Part shown: piece after piece, positions 15,967-20,596 of the stretch | Layout of the letters: every line of letters starts with the position of its first letter | Numbering within the stretch: position 1 is the stretch's first letter | Assembly (NCBI GenBank): GCA_023489135.1 | Contig: JAMDCE010000190.1 | Span: forward strand, 1 to 20,596 | Origin: Chloroflexota bacterium | Lineage (GTDB): Bacteria > Chloroflexota > Chloroflexia > JAMDCE01 | Direction of reading: 5' to 3' | Length of the DNA: 20,596 nucleotides | Program-made: the position numbers and the translations under genes | Notes under the pieces: generated by a model | Seen by the model: the letters and a program-made list of their open reading frames with translations, nothing else | What the model was told of the DNA's origin: nothing | Database searches by the model: none

Positions 15967-16697
15967 CTATCTCCGTCTCCCCCTGACCACTGGCAGCTCG
16001 CGCCTACCGCGTCTCCTTTGCCTGCCGGCATCCCCCGGCCCCCGGGCACCCCACGCGCCTGCTCCAGCTCACCTTCGAGGGCTATGATGCGGTCCTCAAG
16101 CTCGATTATCTTGCGGTGCAGGCAATTGATCATCTCTGCCTCCGGATCGGGCAGTTGTTCAACACGCTTGGCCGAGCCATTGGTGGGGTCGCGGAAGGCC
16201 ACAACCTTAGCCGGCACGCCAACGGCTGTGGAGTTGCTGGGAACGTCTTTGAGAACCACCGATCCGGCGCCGACGCGAACGTTGTCGCCGATGGTGATGG
16301 CGCCCAAAACCTTGGCTCCCACTCCTACCGTGATGTTGTTCCGCAGGGTTGGGTGGCGTTTTCCTTTCTGCTTCCCGGTGCCTCCCAGGGTCACGCCCTG
16401 GTAAAGGGTCACGTTGTCGCCCACTTCGGCTGTTTCCCCGATGACCACGCCCATTCCGTGGTCGATAAAGAAGCCTTTCCCGATGCTGGCTCCGGGAAGC
16501 AGAAAGGAAAACGTGATCGATCTGCTGAATTGCGAGATCAATCGTGGTACCAACGGAACCCCCGCATTTTGCAGCCAATGCGCCAGTCGATGTAACAACA
16601 AGGCGTGCAATCCAGGATAGGCCAGCAAGACCTCAAAGATGTTGGCGGCCGCCGGGTCTCGCTCGAATATGGCGTTAATATCTTCGCGGATAGACAT
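15963..16697 (-). CDS. cysE: Serine O-acetyltransferase CysE with an altered active-site strand
   Basis: CysE makes O-acetylserine from serine and acetyl-CoA, the committed step to cysteine. The 244-residue protein starts in the short-form family style ([30 protein letters not shown]). It has the left-handed beta-helix with [33 protein letters not shown] and [12 protein letters not shown], and a C-terminal coiled coil with a Gly-rich tail. H80 matches the catalytic His158 of E. coli. The strand before it, normally TG-I-(E/D)-IHPGA, reads [10 protein letters not shown]65 replaces the catalytic acid (Asp143 in E. coli, also 15 residues before the His) and L67 the following His. This segment is the reverse complement of DNA elsewhere in the gene. 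Activity is therefore doubtful. It lies 3 bp after ispF and overlaps cysS. Confidence 0.9.
   Translation of the reverse strand: MSIREDINAIFERDPAAANIFEVLLAYPGLHALLLHRLAHWLQNAGVPLVPRLISQFSRSITFSFLLPGASIGKGFFIDHGMGVVIGETAEVGDNVTLYQGVTLGGTGKQKGKRHPTLRNNITVGVGAKVLGAITIGDNVRVGAGSVVLKDVPSNSTAVGVPAKVVAFRDPTNGSAKRVEQLPDPEAEMINCLHRKIIELEDRIIALEGELEQARGVPGGRGMPAGKGDAVGASCQWSGGDGDR
16357..16513. repeat. Perfect 22-bp inverted repeat inside cysE (arms 16357-16378 and 16492-16513)
   Basis: The two 22-bp arms are exact reverse complements separated by 113 bp. Arm 16357-16378 encodes the conserved TGKQKGKR stretch of CysE. Arm 16492-16513 encodes TFSFLLPG where the family has a conserved catalytic strand. 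The second arm therefore appears to be the copy. The reading frame and the residue spacing are preserved. Confidence 0.9.
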
Positions 16698-16700
16698 GCC

Positions 16701-17198
16701 TCACCCGTCGACTACCTGCAAGCTCACCACGGCGTAGGCCGCGATTCCCTCGCCCCTACCCGTGTATCCCAGCCCTTCGGTGGTCTTTCCCTTGATGCTC
16801 ACGTTCTCCACGGCAATGCCGAGTGTTCGCGCTATGGTGGATCTCATCGCCCGAACGTGGGGCAGAATCTTGGGTTCTTCGGCCACGACGACGACGTCGA
16901 TGTTGCCTGCCACAAGTTGCCTGGCGGTTAGCAGGTCCACAACACGCTGCAGTAGGATTATACTAGATATATCCCGGTATTGCTCGTCGCCGGGCGGGAA
17001 GTGGTGGCCGATGTCGCCCAGAGCGGCGGCGCCCAGCAAAGCGTCCATAACCGCGTGCAGCACGACGTCGGCGTCGGAATGGCCGGCCAATCCCCGAGGG
17101 TACGGCACCTCGACTCCTCCGAGCACCAGCCTTCGGCCTTCGACCAACCGGTGGACGTCGAAGCCGAACCCCACGCGAGCGGGAGCTCTACCGCTCAT
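16701..17198 (-). CDS. ispF: 2-C-methyl-D-erythritol 2,4-cyclodiphosphate synthase IspF
   Basis: IspF cyclises CDP-methylerythritol 2-phosphate with loss of CMP in the MEP isoprenoid pathway. The 165-residue length is normal. Zinc ligands are D14, H16 (GFGFDVHRL) and H48 (in HSDADVVLHAVMDALLGAA). The end carries the family KGKTTEGLGYTGRGEGIAAYA stretch (in two parts: KGKTTEGLGYTG and RGEGIAAYA). The ATG start overlaps the ispD stop by four bases (ATGA), with GGGAG about eight bases before it. It follows ispD directly in the pathway, skipping IspE. Confidence 0.97.
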   Translation of the reverse strand: MSGRAPARVGFGFDVHRLVEGRRLVLGGVEVPYPRGLAGHSDADVVLHAVMDALLGAAALGDIGHHFPPGDEQYRDISSIILLQRVVDLLTARQLVAGNIDVVVVAEEPKILPHVRAMRSTIARTLGIAVENVSIKGKTTEGLGYTGRGEGIAAYAVVSLQVVDG

Positions 17199-17902
17199 CG
17201 CGCGTCTCCCTTACGACGGCTGAGGATCAATCGGGCCAGGTCCATATCTTCCGGAGTGGTTATCTTGATGTTATCATAAGACCCCATATAGATTTTCACC
17301 GGCCAGCCTCTCAGTTCTACCAGCTGCGCATCGTCGGTGGCGTCTTGAATTACATTCAGATGGGCATCGGTAATAACGTCGCCGCGAAAAACCTGGGGGG
17401 TTTGAACGCTCCAGAGGAACTCGCGCGGCAGGGTATTTCGTACGATGAGGCTGGAGTCGGCAATCTTGATGGTGTCCTTGACCGGTACCGCGGCAACCGC
17501 CGAGCCCGTGCCCAGCGCCTCTCGCAACCCGTTCTCGATGATTTCCGGGTCCACGAAAGGTCTGGCCCCGTCGTGAATCACCACCCATTCGCAGTCAGAG
17601 AGGGCTGAGATGCCATTCCACACCGAATCCCGCCGTCTGGCGCCACCGGCCAGCACCTCGGCTACTTTCGCAAATGAGAAGTCTCGAGTCAGGCGGTTGA
17701 TAGCTTGCAGGTTTGCCTTCGCCGCGACCACGACGATTTCGTGGACCGCAGCCGAGGATTGAAAGGCGCTCAAGGTGTGGGCCAGCACCGGAATCCCACC
17801 CAGCTCCCCCAGCATTTTGTCGGTGCCCAGCCGTGAGCTTATCCCGGCAGCCGCTATAACCGCGCCCACGCGTCCCAGTTGCAGAGCCAATCTCCCAATC
17901 AC
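17195..17902 (-). CDS. ispD: 2-C-methyl-D-erythritol 4-phosphate cytidylyltransferase IspD
   Basis: IspD couples methylerythritol 4-phosphate to CTP. The 235-residue protein has the nucleotide-binding start AVIAAAGISSRLGTDK (R24 and K29 match the conserved basic residues), then HDGARPFVDPEII, VPVKDTIK, a WSVQTPQVF segment and the C-terminal ITTPEDMDLA. The GTG start at 17902 directly abuts the stop of the PIN/TRAM gene with no gap. No clear ribosome site precedes it, so translation may depend on the upstream gene. A downstream GTG (Val12) is an alternative start but would clip the N-terminal strand. Confidence 0.96.
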   Translation of the reverse strand: MIGRLALQLGRVGAVIAAAGISSRLGTDKMLGELGGIPVLAHTLSAFQSSAAVHEIVVVAAKANLQAINRLTRDFSFAKVAEVLAGGARRRDSVWNGISALSDCEWVVIHDGARPFVDPEIIENGLREALGTGSAVAAVPVKDTIKIADSSLIVRNTLPREFLWSVQTPQVFRGDVITDAHLNVIQDATDDAQLVELRGWPVKIYMGSYDNIKITTPEDMDLARLILSRRKGDAR

Positions 17903-18955
17903 CTAGTCCATTTTCGGATGGGCGAAGATCATTCGTCCCGCCACCGTTTGCAGCACGCGCGTGACCACCACGTCCACGGTGTTGCTGAGGTGTCTTCGCC
18001 CCCCTTCCACGACCACCATGGTACCGTCGTCCAGGTATCCGACTCCCTGGCCGTGCTCTTTTCCTTCCTGAATGATGCGTATGGTCATTTCCTCTCCGGG
18101 GAGGACCACCGACTTGACGGCGTTGGCCAGCTCGTTGATGTTCAGGACCCGCACGCCCTGAAGCGCGGCGACGCGGTTCAGGTTGAAATCGTTGGTTATG
18201 ATCGGGCAGCGCATCTGAATGGCCAACTTCACCAACTTCGAGTCCACGTCGTCTACGCCGTTGACGTCCATCTCGAAGATCTCGATAGGAACGAGGGAAT
18301 CCTTTTGGAGCTTACCGAGGATATCGAGGCCACGCCTGCCGCGGTTGCGGCGAAGCACGTCTGCCGAATCGGCGATGCGCTGCAGCTCCCCCAGGACGAA
18401 GCGCGGTACGATCATGCTACCGGCGATAAATCCTGTTTGGCTGATATCGGCAATCCTTCCATCGATAATGGCGCTGGTGTCGACCAGGACCCCGTGGGAG
18501 CCGCTACCTTTATGGCCTCCCTCGGTTCTGGCTGTGAATCGGCTGCCGAGGAGGGAGAAGATGTCCTTCTTGCGGGCCACGGCTGTAACGATGCCGATGT
18601 AGCCGCAAATGATGGCTGCCGCGAAGGGGAGGAAGTTACCGAAGAGGGATGGAAGCAGTGAAAGCGGAGCGGCCAGCAACGCCGCGACCACGAGCCCGAT
18701 TACCAGTCCGATTAGCCCGGCTACCAGGTCTTGCAGCGGCAACCTGTGCACCCGATCGCGCAGCCACTCAATTGGGCTGATGGTCAAGTAGGGTGTGACC
18801 AACAGCCCCAGCCCCAAACCGGCGAGAGAGATGGCCACCGTGTAGCGGAACTGCTCGCTCTGGGGAAGCGAGGCAGTGAGGAAGTCTCCCAGGTACCATC
18901 CACCAATCCCAAAAGCGATGGCGCCCAGGAACCGAAAGATTAAGTCGACTCTCAT
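17903..18955 (-). CDS. PIN/TRAM domain membrane protein (YacL family)
   Basis: The 350-residue protein has four hydrophobic segments in its first ~127 residues, a PIN nuclease-like domain (about 155-275) and a TRAM RNA-binding domain (about 285-345). PIN acidic residues visible are D159 (LVDTSAIIDGR), E190, D237/D238 and D256 (TNDFN). The family is thought to be a membrane-tethered RNase or RNA-binding protein, but its substrate is unknown. The ATG start has GGGAGG about seven bases upstream. It is the first gene of the isoprenoid/cysteine operon, and its promoter lies at 19217-19246, about 260 bp upstream. In Bacillus the relative sits after radA and disA; disA is absent here. Confidence 0.93.
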   Translation of the reverse strand: MRVDLIFRFLGAIAFGIGGWYLGDFLTASLPQSEQFRYTVAISLAGLGLGLLVTPYLTISPIEWLRDRVHRLPLQDLVAGLIGLVIGLVVAALLAAPLSLLPSLFGNFLPFAAAIICGYIGIVTAVARKKDIFSLLGSRFTARTEGGHKGSGSHGVLVDTSAIIDGRIADISQTGFIAGSMIVPRFVLGELQRIADSADVLRRNRGRRGLDILGKLQKDSLVPIEIFEMDVNGVDDVDSKLVKLAIQMRCPIITNDFNLNRVAALQGVRVLNINELANAVKSVVLPGEEMTIRIIQEGKEHGQGVGYLDDGTMVVVEGGRRHLSNTVDVVVTRVLQTVAGRMIFAHPKMD

Positions 18956-19093
18956 AGGACAACCTCCCGAGAATCATCCCACGATCGTCGACCAGCATGT
19001 AAAGAGCCTTCGCCTACGAAATAGGACTGCGAACGAAAAGACTCCCGCTTGGCGCTCTGATCGGTATCGTTCGCTGCTGAAGTGCTCGATGAA

Positions 19094-19183
19094 TTATTGG
19101 CAACATAATGAATGAATAATACCGACTGACCAGAAGCAGCACTTGAGCAAAGCTTCGACCGTCGCGCCACGCCGCGGTCTCAT
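19094..19183 (-). CDS. Putative Cys-rich leader peptide of the cysE-cysS operon
   Basis: An ATG-started 29-residue frame begins about 27 nt after the predicted transcript start. It contains KCCFW at residues 14-18 and ends in LCCQ followed by TAA. Four of 29 residues are Cys, in two adjacent pairs, in the leader of an operon that makes cysteine and charges tRNA-Cys. Ribosome stalling at these codons under cysteine shortage could change the downstream fold, as in amino-acid attenuation (inference). Against it: no good ribosome site is visible and no classic terminator follows. A different frame from GTG 19170 reads through the same region and overlaps the PIN gene; it has no recognisable motif. 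Confidence 0.4.
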   Translation of the reverse strand: MRPRRGATVEALLKCCFWSVGIIHSLCCQ

Positions 19184-19216
19184 TTCGCGCTACGCCAGTG
19201 ACGATGTAGTCACCCT

Positions 19217-19246
19217 ATACTAGCACAGGCTGTTTCGCGTTGTCAA
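19217..19246 (-). promoter_or_regulatory. Strong promoter of the PIN-ispDF-cysES-rlmB operon
   Basis: On the minus strand a perfect -35, TTGACA (19241-19246), an 18-bp spacer and TAGTAT (19217-19222) with an extended TGC just before the -10. It starts 18 bp after the radA stop, so the operon does not rely on radA transcription. The predicted start is near 19210. Confidence 0.75.
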
Positions 19247-19264
19247 AATAGTTGAGGCGCACCC

Positions 19265-20596
19265 TCACTTCTCGAGGACCAGTCCCAGCGCCTCCGATAC
19301 AGAGTCGGCGCCAAGTGCTTCAATAGCGGCCTGCTTTTGTAGGCGATGGCTCAAGGCGCTCCTCGGTAGCACGCATCTCTTGAAGCCCAGGTTAGCCGCT
19401 TCGGCCATCCTCTTCTCCACCTGGGCTACTCGCCTCATCTCGCCGGAGAGGCCGATCTCTCCCATCACTATAGTATCGGCCGCCGTGGGCATATCCTTGA
19501 AGCTGGAGGCGATTGCCACCGCCACGCCCAGGTCCACCGCAGGCTCGGCGATCTTGATCCCGCCCACTACGTTGACATAAACATCCTGATTCGAGAGGGC
19601 GAGCCCGACGCGCTTGGTGAGAACGGCCGTGAGGAGGAGCAGCCGGCTGTAGTCGATGCCGTTGGCGGTGCGGCGGGGTAGGCCGAAGCTGGTGGTGGTA
19701 GTAAGTGCCTGAATCTCGATCAGCAGCGGTCGGGTGCCTTCCAGCGCAACGGTGATGGCCGACCCCAGGTGGGACTCGGAGCGTTCGCTGAGAAACAGCG
19801 CCGAAGGGTTGCCAATCTCCACCATCCCCTCGCCCTGCATCTCGAAGACGCCGATTTCATTGGTCGATCCGAAGCGGTTCTTCACTCCGCGCAGAACGCG
19901 GTACGAGTGCAGGCGCTCGCCTTCGAGATAAAGGACGGTATCGACGATGTGTTCGAGAACTCGCGGACCGGCGATGGCGCCCTCCTTGGTGACGTGCCCG
20001 ACCAGGAAGATGGGGATATGGGTTGATTTGGCCAGCAGCATCAGTTTCATGGTGCATTCCCGCAGCTGGCCCACGCTCCCTGCCGCGGACGCCAGCTCAT
20101 CGAGGTAGACAGTTTGAATCGAGTCCACAATCACCAGACTGGGCGACAGCTCTTCGATGGTATCCAGCACGGCGTTGAGGCTTGTCTCCGAAAGAATCAG
20201 CAGACGTTCCGAGTTTATGCCCAGCCGATCGGCGCGCATCTTGATCTGGTACGCCGACTCCTCTCCCGAAACGTACAGAACCCGGCCCGCCGTTTCGGCA
20301 ACCATCCCCGACAGCTGCAGCAAGAGCGTGGACTTGCCTATCCCAGGATCTCCGCCAATGAGCACCAGCGAGCCCGGGACGATGCCTCCTCCCAGGACCC
20401 GGTTGAGCTCGCCGATGGGCACCTCGATCCGACTGAGCCATTTCTGGGCGATGTCACTTAGAGGCTGTGGCGATTGGCGTTGAGCCGATGGTGCGCCGGC
20501 CTTGCTGCCGTTGGCGACGCGCGTCTCCACCAGGCTGTTCCACTCGCCACATCCGGGGCAGCGTCCCACCCATTTCGCGCTCTCATTGCCGCACCT
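19265..20596 (-). CDS. radA: DNA repair protein RadA (Sms), 5' end cut by the window edge
   Basis: RadA is a RecA-like branch-migration helicase for recombination intermediates. The frame is open to the last base; upstream of the GTG at 20569 the codons still read RCGNESAKW, the N-terminal zinc finger, so the real start lies outside. Visible parts are the second half of the zinc finger (GRCPGCGEWN), Walker A GGDPGIGKSTLLLQ, a Walker B-like LVIVDSIQT, the RadA-specific KNRFG motif and a C-terminal Lon-protease-like domain (VNVVGGIKIAEPAVDLGVA, then GEIGLSGEMRRV). 443 residues are present. The Lon-like domain is typically non-proteolytic in this family. It precedes the PIN/TRAM gene as in Bacillus. 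Confidence 0.97.
   Translation of the reverse strand, partial: RCGNESAKWVGRCPGCGEWNSLVETRVANGSKAGAPSAQRQSPQPLSDIAQKWLSRIEVPIGELNRVLGGGIVPGSLVLIGGDPGIGKSTLLLQLSGMVAETAGRVLYVSGEESAYQIKMRADRLGINSERLLILSETSLNAVLDTIEELSPSLVIVDSIQTVYLDELASAAGSVGQLRECTMKLMLLAKSTHIPIFLVGHVTKEGAIAGPRVLEHIVDTVLYLEGERLHSYRVLRGVKNRFGSTNEIGVFEMQGEGMVEIGNPSALFLSERSESHLGSAITVALEGTRPLLIEIQALTTTTSFGLPRRTANGIDYSRLLLLTAVLTKRVGLALSNQDVYVNVVGGIKIAEPAVDLGVAVAIASSFKDMPTAADTIVMGEIGLSGEMRRVAQVEKRMAEAANLGFKRCVLPRSALSHRLQKQAAIEALGADSVSEALGLVLEK

Larger units (their letters stand above)
18956..19264 (-). other. Leader region of the PIN-ispD-ispF-cysE-cysS-rlmB operon
   Basis: The 309-bp gap between radA and the PIN/TRAM gene holds the operon promoter and a ~255-nt untranslated leader. 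Within the leader are a 29-codon Cys-rich ORF (19094-19183) and overlapping pairings: 19138-19144 with 19080-19086, 19119-19125 with 19061-19067, and 19067-19074 with 19029-19036. The first two cross and cannot form together in a simple fold. No intrinsic terminator with a clear T-run and no T-box consensus is seen in the expected place. Confidence 0.6.

Noticed and set aside
18952..19170. 72-codon frame in the operon leader overlapping the PIN/TRAM start
   Set aside because: It has low-complexity Ser/Arg content, no ribosome site, and overlaps the start of a well-supported gene.
19165..19190. T-box-like GACCGCGG in the cysE-cysS operon leader
   Set aside because: It lies about 30 nt after the predicted transcript start rather than next to a terminator or start codon, and the rest of the T-box consensus is absent.

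Overview
The window is about 20.6 kb of GC-rich, densely packed bacterial chromosome. Most genes lie on the minus strand, with a high share of GTG/TTG starts and good Shine-Dalgarno (SD) sites. Gene content (PepF oligopeptidase, DUF362, GH57, a threonine/proline-linked membrane-anchored glycosidase, an unusual CysRS signature) and style suggest an uncultured Chloroflexota-like bacterium. This is an impression from the proteins, not a proven placement. No phage, IS, CRISPR, rRNA or tRNA was seen, so this is mainly a core-genome region.

Layout. 1-1404 (+): 3' part of a GH57 glycoside hydrolase, followed by an AI-2E/PerM-type membrane protein (1483-2517, +). It converges on a MauE/DoxX-DsbA fusion (2522-3703, -). 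Upstream of that are an unrecognised alpha-helical, HEAT-like protein (3776-5401, -) and the M3 peptidase pepF (5455-7233, -). A ~540-bp divergent intergenic region (7234-7772) holds back-to-back promoters and a perfect 19-bp inverted repeat. It is followed by a DUF362 protein (7773-8918, +), which converges on a membrane-anchored clan GH-A glycosidase-like protein (8928-10970, -).

11052-13449 (-) is the conserved ruvB - DUF2905 - queA cluster: Holliday-junction motor, small membrane protein and queuosine synthesis. Its promoter is at 13606-13635 and a very strong hairpin lies in the ruvB 5' leader. 13813-18955 (-) is a tight operon: PIN/TRAM membrane protein (YacL type) - ispD - ispF - cysE - cysS - rlmB. 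Junctions are ATGA overlaps or gaps of at most 15 bp. radA lies just upstream and runs off the right edge. The order matches the Bacillus radA-disA-yacL-ispD-ispF-gltX-cysE-cysS-mrnC-rlmB block, minus disA, gltX and mrnC. The operon joins MEP isoprenoid steps, cysteine synthesis, tRNA-Cys charging and rRNA methylation.

Main points for a second look. (1) cysE contains a perfect 22-bp inverted repeat. One arm is normal family sequence. The other has overwritten the usual (E/D)-I-H-P-G active-site strand, replacing the catalytic acid with Phe. It looks like a template-switch mutation or an assembly artefact. (2) The ~255-nt leader of the cysE-cysS operon begins at a near-consensus promoter and contains a 29-codon ORF with two Cys-Cys pairs. 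The Cys codons fall in one of two mutually exclusive pairings, suggesting a cysteine-sensing leader peptide. (3) Several perfect inverted repeats sit in regulatory positions.
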